A stretch of 64,000 nt of DNA from Astragalus membranaceus (GCA_039519185.1 CM076847.1:79769100-79833099), one strand, 5' to 3'. Positions 12,784 to 24,620 are shown, numbered from the stretch's first letter. The notes: generated by a model from the letters alone, not told the origin. Made by a program: numbers and translations.

Positions 12784-13763
12784 ATTTGACAGCATTCTAT
12801 TTTCATTCCGCTTTGCGTTTTTCGTCGTTCCGACCAATTCCGATACCTGTTCCAGTCCAGTCCCAACATAAACACAGTCCAAAAACATATTCAAACAACA
12901 ATGATCATCAATCAAACAATCCAAAAACCGATTGGACCTAAAACGTGATTTTCGTACAAAATACGTTTTCGACACGAATCAAACCGAAATACATTTCACA
13001 ATTTATGTTTATTAAATTCAAAAACCTAAACGTGAGTAAAACTCACCCTTGAAGCGTGAACCACGATCGAGCTGAATTCACCGAGTAACCACACGGACAT
13101 TCCCTGCATAAACTTTCCGTTCCGACGACGCTCAAATCCGCTTCCAAAGCTTTCCGCTCAACCAACCAACTTCGACCGAAATACCGAATTCTTCGAAATT
13201 CCCCATTCGAACCCTAATCACCAACCAACTTCCAATTCGCGAAATTGAACTTCGTCTCGCACTCGATACGCTTCGGGTTCGCTCCTAATCGCTCTTGAAT
13301 CAACAAATACTATTCATCATCTTCAACCTTCGAATCACTATTCACACATAACCCCAAATCTTGATTTTTCAATCCCAACTCACCCAACTAGCTTCCAATC
13401 TTCCAATCGAACTTCAATAACCGATCCACCATCCTTGGGTTCGCGTCAAACACCATCCCAAGCTATCCTTGAGCTTAAACCACCAAATATCTCCATTTCC
13501 TTCAAATTTCGAAAATGGCAAAGTGAGAGAGAGTGAGTTGATCATGTTGATGTTGGTACCAAATCGAAGAGGAAGTAACGCTGAACGTTTTTCGTGTTGG
13601 AAGGAAGTCGTTTTGATGAGCCTAAATCCTCCCTTTTTCCTCTTCTTCCTCCATGCCCCTTTCCTCTTCTTTCTCTTTTCTCTCTTTTCTCTTCTCTGTA
13701 TCTCTCGCTTCCCTTCTTCTTTCTCTCTTTCTTTTAATTCTTTTTAATTCTTTCTCTCTTACA

Positions 13764-13764
<1 letters not shown>

Positions 13765-13809
<45 letters not shown>
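13765..13809. repeat. (AC)n microsatellite
   Basis: About 22 AC repeats within solo LTR 2, preceded by a CT-rich stretch (13640-13760). Confidence 0.95.
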
Positions 13810-13814
<5 letters not shown>

Positions 13815-14036
13815 TTATTTAATATATGAGTGTTAACGTGCTCAAATTACCATATTGATCTAAATCTCTTATTTCGATTCTAAAACTTTCTTGATCCGTA
13901 TTATTCGGTTAACGATCCGATGACAACCAATAATTAATTTTAGCACTCAATAAATTTACCAGTCAAGTACTAAATTAATTCAATTGGGTTAACACCTAAA
14001 TAATTCGATTAATTATTTTGAGGGTGTTACAACACG

Positions 14037-17000
14037 ACTGTCTTCTCCTTAGTGTTTTGGTTGACCTTGACAATCCGACTCTCTTCCACCTCATTGTCCA
14101 CATGAAAAACATCCCTATCAAGGGGAATTGAGGGGTGGACCAAAGCCACGTGCTGAAGAGATTTATCGTAACCTTCCCTGGCCATTTCGAGAGCGAGCTT
14201 GGCTGCTCTGGTCGCCGCGGTTTTAGATCTCTTCAATTCAGCTTCAAGCACGGCAATCCGACCTCGAGGGTTCGAACTTGTTTCCACCCTTCCTTCTTCA
14301 GCTTTCTTCAAAGCATCTTCAAGCTCGGTCACCCGACTCTCAAGGGTCAGAATCTTCTCTTTGGCCTGGTTTTCCGAAGCTTCTAACTCTTTGACCCGAA
14401 GGGCCAAATCTTCAGCTCGGCTCTTGGCGGAATCCCTCGCAATTTTTAGCTCATCCCTATCATGCTGCAGATTGGTAAAGTCCACTACAAGGAAATCGCG
14501 TATTAGTGGCGGATTTTTTCTGCCGGTACGTTTCCGGCGGAAATTTGGCATTTCCGGCGGATTTTTTCCGTCGGTAAATTTCCGGCGGAAAAATTTGAAT
14601 TTCCGGCGGAATTTTACATTTCCGGCGGATTTTTTTAAAATTTTAAAAAACTTAAATTTTTTTAAAAATAAATCCGCCGGAAATTCAAAAAAATCCGCCG
14701 GAAATGTTCCGGTGAAATTTCCAACGGATTTTTTCAAAAAAAACCGCCGGAAATGTCGCCAGAACATTTCCGGCGGAACATTTCCGACGGTTTTTTTTTG
14801 AATTTCCGGCGGTTTTTTAAAAAAAAAATTATTTAAAATAAATCCGCCGGAAATGCAACCAATTCCGCCGGAAATGTCACCGGAACATTTCCGGCGGATT
14901 TTTTTGAATTTCCGGCGGATTTGTTTTTAAAAATATAATAAAAAATTTGAAAAATCCGCCGGAAGTGTTATAAATTCCGCCGGAAAGTTTTCAGCTTCCT
15001 ATAAATAAAACTTTCTCATACACTCTTCTCATTCTCTCATTTCACTCTTATTTCTTTCTCACTTTCTCCTACACCCTTCTACATTTCCCTCTTCTTCTTC
15101 TTTCTCATTCATTCTTCTTCCTTCTCACTTCTTCTTCTTCTTTCTCATATCATTTTTCCATACTCTCTTTCATTCTTTTTTTTACACCATCTTCATTCTC
15201 ATTCATTCCCACTTATTCATTCTTCTTCCTTCTCACTTATTCTTATTTCTTCATTCTCATACTCTCATTCATTATTTGTTTTACACAACTCTCTTTCATT
15301 TTTATTCATTCTAATTTTTCTTCCTTCTAATTCTATTACTTCTCCTTCTAATTTTTTTCTATTACGTCTTATTTATTTAAATATAAAATTCGAAAAAAAA
15401 AATAATTTTTTTTAATTTTTTTTTAAAAATCCGCCGGAAATTCAAAAAATCCGCCGAAAATGTTCCGGTGACATTTCCGGCGGATTTTTTTGCATTTCCA
15501 GCGGATTTATTTTAAATAATTTTTTTTTTAAAAAACCGCCGGAAATTCAAAAAAAAACCGCCAGAAATGTCGCCGGAACATTTCCGGCGGATTTTTTGAA
15601 TTTCCGGGGGTTTTTTAAAAAAAAAATTAATTTTTTTTTCGCCGGAAATTCAAAAAATCCGCCGGAAATTACCGGCGGAAATTCCGCCGGAAACCGTTAC
15701 CTACAAGCGTTTTACCGGCGGAAAAAATCCGCCAGAAACGTCACTTTTCCGGCGGATTTGGTGCATTTCTGGCGAATTTTTTCCGCCGGAAAAACGTGTT
15801 TTTCTTGTAGTGGTCGGTCTTTGCTTTAATCAAAGCAGCAGACTTCTCCTCCAATTCTTTCACGGCTTTCTCCAATAGAGCTTTCTCAGCTTTCAGTTCC
15901 ACTGTACACAAACAAAAAATGCACAAGTCAAACAAGACGATCTAAACAGAAGAAAAGCGACGTTAAAAACTAACAAAATACCTTTGGCCCGACGTTCGAT
16001 ATCCTCCCGCTCAGATTTTTGCAATCTCGGCCAAATGCAAAAATACTTGTGCCCAGGCTCCAACAGGGTCGGCACGGTAATCTTCAAAATTCTTCTTCAG
16101 AAAGTCGGCATCCAAAGAAAAACTACTGGATTTATGCTTCTTTGAAGTATGCTCCTGACTCTTCTTGGTAGCCTTGGGATCACCTCCATGGTCGGATCGG
16201 CCCCTTTTTCCTTGATGTTGAGAAGAAGATACAATGTTCAAGGGGGGGGGGGGGGGGGGCGATCCACTTGACTAGTCCGCCTGTGTCGTGACCGAGGCTG
16301 AAGATCGACATTTTGAGCCTGCAGATCTTCCGGGGAAACAGTGGTGATCGGAGTGGCATGAATGGCTGCTTCACGAAGAGGAGATTGTTCAGGGGCCATC
16401 TTAGTGTCGTCCACAAGATTCACAACCCCGACATCCTCTACAGCAAGGACCTTCAAAAATGCAAACTTTTCACTAGCCATCGTATCTGCAAAGAAAGAAG
16501 AAAACAAACGAGTTAGGACACTTAAAACGGGCAAGAACTTAAAGTACCCAAACATTTGATGACCTGCCTAAAACCCTTAAAACGTCCGATCTTTTGCCGG
16601 CGTTAACCAAATGATCGGTAGGTAAACCTCGAAATTTCTCTTTAGTATAAGGAATCCTAGCTGCAATGAAGGTCAGAATATTTTTGGTTACTTTGTCTTT
16701 ATCGCTCAACTGTGACTCACTAATAGAGTAGGCTCCGGGGGGGAGAGTTATAATGACAGAGGCTCCAACCAATGGGAAACTTTGTAAACTCCAAAGATTC
16801 CCCGTCCTCGCTGAACTTGCCCACACAGTCTATTGCCTTATCATTAACAGGCTCGACAAAATAGAAAAGCTCCTTCCATCTCTTTTTCAGGGAATCAGTG
16901 TAGGGTCGGAAAATTTTAGTGTTCCTCCTGGAGTGAAGGCTCACATGCTCACGACTATCCGATCCTTCCACCAAACTCTTATTCCGATTAACCTCGAACA

Positions 17001-18094
17001 GGTTGAAAAATAGGTTAACCGACACTGGCCTATCCAAGGCAAGATACATCAGCTCAAACGCCCGGAGAAATGCCCATGCATTGGGATGAATTTGCGAAGG
17101 AGCCAAATCTAACCGACCAGGACGGTTTGTTGAAGAGAAGTAAAAGGGGGTGGATGTTCATATCCATGATAACAATGTCGTAGATAATGAATTTTAGGGC
17201 GGAAGCCCAAACAGCCACGTGCTCCTCTTCCTTCATCCCTTCGACGTTCCACACCCGCTCCGAGCGCCCCGTGATTTTCCGGGCAACTCTACTCAAATCA
17301 TGCATGGGCTTATACAGAGACCGAGTTTGCAACTGAGTATTTGAAACCCACGAATATACCCGAGGAACCGCCAAAGGATATAAAAGGGGGACATCGACAG
17401 CTCCAGGACCGGTGCTAGAATACTCATCCGACACCGATTCGGAATTCCGACTGACCGTGTCACTTTGCTGACGAACAAATTGATCTTCACCTTCAGCGTC
17501 GTCACCATTACGGCCTTCTTCCTCAGTATCAGAAGTCGACTCGGAATCAGCATCGGTACTCTCGGAGCGATGTGACGAAGAGCTCCTTTGTTTTTCTCTT
17601 GTATGATCTTCCTCAGAAGAGTCCGACCCTATCGTCACTACATCCACTACGTGCACATCTTCCGATCTACCTCCAGGAGAGTTATCATCGACCTCAAGGT
17701 CGTCCCCCTCAGGCTCGTTGGTTTCATCTACTGGAGAATAATCGTCGACTTCAAGATCGTCCTCCACATGTTCACTCGTAGGAGCCGAGTCTGGATGGTC
17801 TTGAACCTCGGGAACAACAGGCACGGTGTTTATGAGATTACCTTCCGGAATTTCAGCTTCGGAAGCCATCAACTTCGCAAACTGAGGGCGATTTTCGGTA
17901 TAAACCCTACGAGTTTGTTTTGTTCTCGCCAGAACCGGACCTGCAGGAATGGGGGATGAGATGTCAGGATTAAGCGACTCAATGGGTCCTCGACCACGCC
18001 GGAACCCGACTTGACGACCCCCACCTTGTGCGAAAGATAAAAGACAGGGGGAAACCCGAGATAAAATAAAAAGGAAAAAGTTAAGAGATTCCAA
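14037..18094 (-). pseudogene. Antisense Transposase_28-type ORF of the Tat element, with introns
   Basis: Minus-strand gene inside a plus-strand element. It reads from an acidic, serine-rich N-terminus (a plausible ATG is at 17869; the frame is open to 18094) through LLYPLAVPRVYSWVSNTQL. The core follows: LAPSQIHPNAWAFLRAFELM, SVNLFFNLFEVN and KKRWKELFYFVEP. Next come basic segments (QHQGKRGRSDHGG) and a C-terminal coiled coil (ELKAEKALLEKAVKELEEK, then ALRVKELEASENQAKEK) ending near 14037. The core matches the family called putative gypsy-type transposon (Transposase_28). Intron-like gaps lie at about 16500-16580 and 15900-16000. Frameshifts occur near 17148, at a G7 run near 16740 and at a G18 run (16242-16259). 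A CACTA element splits the coiled coil. Role unknown; antisense ORFs recur in Tat-lineage elements. Confidence 0.75.
14483..15812. mobile_element. Non-autonomous CACTA element, target duplication GTC
   Basis: Starts CACTACAAGGAAATCGCG and ends CGTGTTTTTCTTGTAGTG, flanked by GTC on both sides (14480-14482 and 15813-15815), the 3-bp duplication expected for CACTA. Both arms are packed with TTTCCGGCGGA and TCCGCCGGAAA units. The centre (about 15000-15380) is CT-rich without genes. The 246-residue minus frame and the 200-residue plus frame crossing the left edge are read-through of repeats. It cuts the antisense Transposase_28 ORF. Confidence 0.92.
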
Positions 18095-18431
18095 CCTCGG
18101 TTTTCAAAAGATTGACGAAGAAGCTTTGATTTCCGAGCATTCACAACTTCAACCCACTGAAATTAACCTACTCTCGCCACGGTCTTCTAACTGGGAATAT
18201 TTAAGATCGGAACTCAGATCGTCGGATCGGTAATCAGAGCAAATTTGGAAAACAAACAGAAAAGGAAGAGACTGAACCCCTATTTATAGTGGGCCAAAGG
18301 TCACTGATTGGGTCTGGGTCAAATCGACACGTCCAATCAGTCACCTTAACCATGTGCGCAAAAAACGAAGCATTATCATTACCAGCAGCCATCGAAAAAC
18401 GTGCCCAATCAAAATTCATTTAATACCAAGC

Positions 18432-18645
18432 ACGAGAAACGAAGCGCACCATCGTTTCAACGGTCACTTTGAGTCACTCAAAACAGTGGCCTGAATCTCG
18501 TCAAGCAAAAACAACCTCGGATCTGCCAAGATCGAATACGAGAAATGAAGCGCGCCATCGTTTCAACGGTCACTTTGAGTGAAAACAGTGGCTTGAATCT
18601 CGTCAAGCAAAAACAACCCCGGATCTGCCGAGATTGGATCTGGGG
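18432..18645. repeat. Direct duplication in the Tat 3' tail
   Basis: Two copies of about 105 bp sharing GCCATCGTTTCAACGGTCAC, then a GTGGC.TGAATCTCGTCAAG block and CCGGATCTGCC. The first copy begins near 18432, the second near 18537. They differ at about ten positions. Confidence 0.75.
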
Positions 18646-18795
18646 ATAATATTCACAAAAGCAAGCCCGGATCCGCAAAGATCGGATTTGGGAGCAGGAT
18701 CTTCAAAGAAAACGGCTCGGCATCAACCTGAGACCCGATAAAACACAAGATCGGTCTGATTTACAAGTCAAGATCGCCCGTCAGGCGACCGTACT

Positions 18796-18806
18796 TTAGG
18801 GGAAAC
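18796..18806 (+). other. Polypurine tract before the Tat 3' LTR
   Basis: TAGGGGAAAC lies directly before the TGTTATGG start of the LTR. This is the plus-strand priming site of LTR retrotransposons and confirms plus orientation of the host element, opposite to the Transposase_28 ORF. Confidence 0.65.
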
Positions 18807-19152
18807 TGTTATGGATAGGGCCTTTACTAGCTACACCTCTATGGCCCATTCACAAAAGGCCCATTCATGAAAACAGATCCATTCATCAATGGCGAAGATC
18901 ACAACGCAGGATCGGACGGCCTAGATCCATCATGTCAAACACCACCAAACTCTATAAATAAGCATTCAATGCTTCATTAATGAGGCACCTAACCCTAATA
19001 TCTATCTGTACTTGACAACCTTCCTAACTTGAGCGTCGGAGTGTCTTTGCAGGTACCACAGTCCACCTCGGATCGGACAATCATTGATCAAGGACTTCAT
19101 CTACCAACTATCTCGGATCGTACTAACAGAACTGGAGATACGGTACAGAACA
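18807..19152 (+). mobile_element. 3' LTR of the Tat element
   Basis: Runs from TGTTATGGATAGGGCC to GGTACAGAACA. It contains CTATAAATAAGC (TATA-like, 18952) and the ACTTGAGCGTCGGAGTGTCT block, followed by TTGCAGGTACC, that recurs in short LTRs of Tat-type plant elements. The 3' boundary is set by the terminal CA and could be a few bases off, because the other LTR is absent and no duplication can be checked. Confidence 0.65.
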
Positions 19153-19360
19153 GTTTTCATTTGCAAAAACACCATAAACACTATTTCCTCTTTGAATTGC
19201 CATTTGGTGAACAAAGAAAAATCATGCAATTCTTTTGAACTTGATTGTTTAAAAACCGTCCATCATTTTTTTTCTAGGATCTTATCCTTAGTTTATTATA
19301 AGTTAAAACAAGAATCGGACTTTTGTTAGAGGACAAACAGTTCTAAGTTGGAGAGAGTTT

Positions 19361-20060
19361 GATAAGTGATTGATTTACTTAAAATTACTAAACAATTTAA
19401 AAGTATTTGTTAGACTTAAATATAGATTGATTAATTTTTTCCCCTAAATATTTTAAAATTAGTAAATATTGTAAAAATTATAGTAAATATGTATATTTTT
19501 GATAAAGTTATCCTTTTCAATCTTCAAAATTGTGCATGTAGGTGGAAAAAAACCAGTTTGAAGCTGAGCAGGGACCAAAAGAGCAAAAGAAGAAGAATCT
19601 AGAATTTGGTCTGGTCGCTACTATGCTCGCTTAGCAAGTGTGTCTGACTTTACTTCATTCTGAAGAAATCATGCAGCAGCCTGAAAGGCGGTCACGAAGT
19701 ACTCGCTTTGCGAGCATACCAAGGAGCAATGTCGTAATGCGGCAACACTTATCAGTCGCTTCGCAAACCCAAAACTCGCTTAGCGAGCGGACACGTACAC
19801 GTACTGCACACGAACTAAATGCCTATAAAAGGAAACAAAAGTGTAAATTTGATATATTCTGATACACTGAATCATATAACGAAAGGAATGGAAGAATCAA
19901 AGCTTGGAGCATCATCTTTAGGGATCAAGGGTGTGACATTCTTGAGGTTTTTCATATCTTTTATATTTTGTATCATGGTTATCATGAAAATAAGTTGCTA
20001 AACGCTCTTTTATTGAGATTAGATAGATTATCTTACATCCATCTATTGAACCAAATTCAA

Positions 20061-20101
<41 letters not shown>

Positions 20102-20664
20102 TTGATTTAGTGATTGAATTTTGTGCTTAATGCTTGTTATAGTTTGATCACCTATACTTGATCTTTGAATCTAAAGTTGTATTGGAAAATAAGCTTTTGG
20201 TTGTGCCTTAAATTCACTCACCTACGTGATGTCTAGGAATAAAATCATGTTTTCTAGTCAATAATTTACCTAATCTTAATGCTACTATTTGCTTAGATAG
20301 TTGAGGAGTGTTTATTCTTGCAATTTAGCGGTTGATTTCACTAATTAGTCTAAGGAGTTAGCTAAATTGGATGATATGATGATGATTAATCAATGAGTAA
20401 AATAGAGTTATGTATATGAATCAGTTAAATACATTGGAATAAGTTAATGAAATCTAGTCTCAACATCTTTTTATTACTTGTTAATCGTGTTATTAAGTTA
20501 TCGTTTTTAAATTTTAAAGTTCACAAAAACAACAAACAACTTTATTTTCCTAACTTAAGAATTAAAAATCTGATTGAACGGCCGTTAATATCATTAAGTC
20601 CTTGTGGATACGATGCCTAATACTACTGTACGAGTATAACGCTTTTACGAAAAAATGTTATCAC
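19361..20664 (+). mobile_element. LTR-like remnant of an Athila/Tat-type element
   Basis: The block begins TGATAAGTG and ends ATGTTATCA. Its 3' part carries CCTTGTGGATACGATGCC, related to the motif near the end of the Athila-like LTR at 3791-5072. It also holds several CTCGCTTAGCGAGC-like palindromes (19626, 19700, 19780) and an (AT)n tract at 20065-20098. I could not find a matching 5-bp target duplication or a primer site, so the edges are approximate. Internal open frames of 60-74 residues are not supported as genes. Confidence 0.45.
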
Positions 20665-20927
20665 TACACTGTCCCCATCACTAGTTGCATCGACAATTTC
20701 AACAATATAGAGACGCTGGTTCTCAGGTTTAAATTCGGGTGCGACTGTGTTACTGTGTGATAGTGTGTATGGTGTTTACTTGTCATTTAGTCTAAGTTGA
20801 CAAAAAATATTTTAACATTTAAATGCTAAGTATCATTTATACCTTACGCTTATTTGTTAAGAGAGAATATTAGAATTAATCAAGTTCATATAATTATGAA
20901 TAATTAAATTTAGTTGCTCAACTACTT
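20665..20927. other. AT-rich spacer
   Basis: No gene, repeat or terminal structure recognised between the LTR remnant and the SINE target duplication. Confidence 0.4.
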
Positions 20928-20985
20928 TCTAACTCGGAAAGAATTTTTTTTGGTAAACTAGGGTATCCACCACACGGACAGCAGT

Positions 20986-21169
20986 TGTTAAAATATAGAT
21001 AGTAAGCCCATTAGCTAGTAGTAAGGCCCATTAGTTGGTTAGTATATAAGGTAGATGGTAGACTCATTTATAACCTAACTCTTCTCATTTGTAATATTTT
21101 ACTACCTTTTGATATAATAGATTGTTAAAGCTTTTCTCTTAATTTCCATGGATGCGATGTTTTTCAACA
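20986..21169 (+). repeat. 5' LTR (184 bp) of the coding-free element
   Basis: Nearly identical to the 164-bp 3' LTR. The main difference is about 20 extra bases here, a local duplication around GCCCATTAG, plus a few single-base changes (GATGCGATG versus GATGCCATG). The high similarity indicates fairly recent insertion. Confidence 0.9.
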
Positions 21170-21182
21170 TGGTATCAGAGCA

Positions 21183-22218
21183 CAGTGTTTTAAAAACCGG
21201 CTCGGCCCGGCCGGTCGGACCGGTCGAACCGGAAACCGGGGGGGTAACCGAGCCGGTCAAGCCTTTGGATCAGTTATGCACCAAACCGGTGGGAACCGGT
21301 GGAAACCGGCCGGTTTTGAGGAAAACCGGCGACCCGGTGACCCGACTCAAACCGGACCGGGTTGTCCATTTTTTTTTATTTTATTTTTTATCAAATCTTT
21401 GAACTGTAATTGGGAGGGGCCGCGCGAACGCAAGCCCCCACTAGTGATTGCCATCTAGGTAAGTATGTTTCCCATTGACATACACCTTGCTTTTATATCT
21501 CATTTCCTCCATGTTCTGTTCATTCTATCCGATGTGGGACTATTTCTAAACTACTTAAAACCAAAGAGACTCAAAACCCTCAACAAAAATGTCATTAGTG
21601 GGGTTTGAACCCCTGACCTATTGAAAGCAAATGTTGAGCGCTACCATGAGGCTACCAATCTTATTGAGAATATTATTTATTTCAAATATATATAATTGGT
21701 ACCTCTTTTCCTAAAAGTCAAGTATGCTCATCCTCATGGCATTAGCTTGTAATATTAATATTATGTTTCAACAAACTTATTTAATATTAAGTATTTTTTT
21801 AAAGATTTATTTAATATTAAGTTGTTAACTTATGAAATTTGTTCTAAATATTTATTGAAGCATGATATGAACTTTTAAAATTTATTTAATATATACCAAG
21901 CAAATAAAAATAAAATAGGCATGGTGTGTAATTTTAGCAAATTAAGTTTTACAAGTATGAAATATATAGGTCCTAAAAATTTGGGAGTTTTTTATATTTT
22001 AGTAGATATAAAATAAACATAGTTATTAATTTTACAGGGACGAAATTTATATTATATACTATATAGATATTGAAAATTCTCGAAATAGAGACCGGGTCCG
22101 AGTCATCCGGTTTCGGTTTTGGTCATGCGGTTCAACTGTCGACCCTTCGGTCCGACCCTTGACCCAGTGACCCGGTACCTTCACCGAGTCGGTCACCGGT
22201 TTGAGTTTTAAAACATTG
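21183..22218. mobile_element. Non-autonomous hAT element in the primer-binding site
   Basis: Ends are CAGTGTTTTAAAAACCGG and the complement of CAATGTTTTAAAACTC. They are flanked by the 8-bp duplication TCAGAGCA (21175-21182 and 22219-22226), the hAT signature. Subterminal ACCGG/CCGGT-rich arms (21190-21360 and 22085-22205) enclose AT-rich unique sequence. No transposase is present. The duplicated TCAGAGCA is part of the host element's primer-binding site. A tRNA-like GGGTTTGAACCCC segment at 21600-21660 may be an older SINE fragment. Confidence 0.9.
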
Positions 22219-24082
22219 TCAGAGCAAATATGGTATCCTCCATGAGTTTAGCTGATTTTAGGTTAGTTTTCTTATTTTATTAGTTCCCTTTTTTTAACCT
22301 TTTTCTTTCATCCCTAATTTGTGGCTTCTTCGGTTCCTTTCAATTACATTCCTTCACCTTTGCAACTTCTGTTGCGATTTTGAAGCTCTTCTTCACGTTT
22401 TTCCAAATCGCGTTCTCTCAATTTCGCGATGTCGGTGATTAGGTCAGAGAAATTATTTTCGTTTTGCTTCTCTGTAGTTTTGCGATTCATCAATTGCACG
22501 ATCTGATTGTATGCTTCATCACTTCTGTTTCGGTTCTTCATTTGTTTCTTCTGTTTTGATTTCGTGTTCTTCTCCCTCGATTTCGTTTTTTTTATTACGA
22601 CTTCAAGATTTCCAGAATTTGTTCCTGCCCTAAATTGCATTTTGATTTCGGAATTCGATTTCCAAAATTTTCCAGCATTGATTTCGTTTCTTGATTGGAT
22701 TTTGTTTCTTCTTCGTCTTGAACTGATTTTTCTCTGAGTCGCAAACAGTTTCCATCGCATTTTGGTTGAATTTTCTAAGCTGATATGTGGGCTTGAACTT
22801 GCTGCAGTGATGGCTACCTCCTATGTTTGCTGAGAATATCAATTGTATGTCTGCAATTTCTGGTTTGTGGCTGCTGATTTCTATCATGGTTTTGTTCCAT
22901 GGTGTCAAAGAGTCTCGTGGCTTCTTTGCTTGTGTCTCGACAAGGTTGCAGCAGCGTTTGGTGTTTGATTCTCACCTACTCGATCTGGTTTCTGCTTGCT
23001 GTGTGCTAGCTGTTGGTTGAACATAAGGTGTTTTTCCGTGCATGGTGTTTGCTTGATCTTGCAGCCCTGGTGTTTCTTTAGTGTAGGTAGGTGCTACTTG
23101 TCTACTGGTGTGTTTCTAGTGATTGGAGGTTCAACTGAGTTGCTGCAATCTAACTAAAATGATGTGATTAAGATTGCTAGAGTAGTTTATTTTATTTTTA
23201 GTAGTGTCTTGGTGGTTGTTTTGTATGCTTGAGTGCAACATTTTTGGAAGTTTTACTTATGATGTGATAAACATGTATCAAAGAGGCGGATTGGGATTGA
23301 AGGGGTGAGTAAAATTGATTTCATTGTTTTTCCCCCTTGTCATCGTGTGCTGCTTTTTGGGGGGTAAATCATCAATAGGTTGATGTATGGTGTTTGATTC
23401 TCGCTCAAGGTGTGGGGACACTCATTCAACGAGGATTAGGGGGTATATAAATGCTAAAGTGGTCACCTACTGGAGATTACTTCTTTGCATCAAAATTTGA
23501 TGGAACCTTTTATCTTTGGGAGACAAACACATGTACATCAAAAAAATGGTCATCAACTAGTGGTTTATCAAGTGTGCAATATGGGATCTAGATGGGCGTA
23601 TGATACTGCTTGCATTTTCTGAATCATCAACTGTGGGATCCGTTCACTTGGCATCAACATATACAGTCATCTTTGAGTAAACTAGAAGATTCATCTAGTA
23701 GGTGTGTGGAGAAGCTAATGAAGATCTCCACTTTGGGGCAAAGTTTCGACTGTAGCAAAAAAAAAAAAAATTTACCAAAATAGCACACCTTTTTGATTAT
23801 TTACCAAACTAGCACACATTCCATTTTTAGTGTAGAAGTCGCCCCCCCCCCCCCCCCCCAAAACGACTTCTGAACTAAAAAATTTAATTTTTTTTTAAAA
23901 ACTAGTTCAGAAGTCGCCCCCCAGGGTGACTTCTGAACTGTGTTTTTTATTTTTTTTTTATTATATATTAATTTAAATTAATTTAATTTAATTATTTTAA
24001 TTAATTTAGAAAATTAATATTGTTAATTCTAAATTAATTATTAATTTTTTTGTGAAAAAAAAAATATTTGAACACGTTAATG

Positions 24083-24500
24083 TCGGCAAGATCTTGACCG
24101 TTTATTAGTGTCGGCAAGATCTTGACCGTTAATTGGTATCAGTACTATTCACTATTCACTGTGCACTTTTTAGTGTCGGTAAGATCTTGACCATTTATTA
24201 GTGTCGGCAAGATCTTGACCGTTAATTGGTATCAGTACTATTCACTATTCACCGTGCACTATTTAGTGTCGGCAAGATCTTGACCGTTTATTAGTGTCGG
24301 CAAGATCTTGACTGTTAATTGGTATCAGTACTATTCACTATTCACCGTGCACTATTTAGTGTCGGCAAGTTCTTGACCGTTTATTAGTGTCGGCAAGATC
24401 TTGACCGTTAATTGGTATCAGTACTATTCACTATTCACTGTACACTATTTAGTGTCGGTAAGATCTTGACCGTTTATTAGTGTCGGCAAGATCTAGGCCG
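24083..24500 (+). repeat. About 95-bp tandem repeat upstream of the MULE ORF
   Basis: Four and a half copies. Each has GTCGGCAAGATCTTGACCGT twice, the second followed by TAATTGGTATCAGTACTATTC and CACTATTCACCGTGCACTAT. Copies start near 24083, 24172, 24268, 24361 and 24455. It ends about 120 bp before the ATG at 24621 and just before a TATA box, so it occupies promoter position. Confidence 0.9.
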
Positions 24501-24534
24501 TCCATTTTTTTTTCCGTTGGAAACACCCCACCAT

Positions 24535-24544
24535 CTATAAATAG
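24535..24544 (+). promoter_or_regulatory. TATA box of the MULE transposase gene
   Basis: CTATAAATAG lies 77 bp before the ATG at 24621, with a pyrimidine-rich leader between. Confidence 0.6.
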
Positions 24545-24620
24545 AGACTCTTAGTCTTGTAACTCACCACACCAACACCCCCAATCCTCTTCTCACTCTC
24601 TTGCCCCCTTGCACACTAAA

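Noticed and set aside
14199..14801. 200-residue plus-strand ORF
   Set aside because: Crosses the CACTA boundary and is complementary to the antisense coiled coil and repeat arms.
16238..16416. Separate proline-tailed ORFs near 16240-16416
   Set aside because: They arise by reading through the G18 run; the real reading belongs to the Transposase_28 ORF.
17572..17959. Plus-strand ORFs of 69 and 123 residues
   Set aside because: Shadows of the acidic N-terminus of the antisense Transposase_28 ORF.
22344..22908. Two Lys/Asn-rich minus ORFs (138 and 92 residues)
   Set aside because: They sit in the non-coding interior of the LTR element, with biased composition and no family features.
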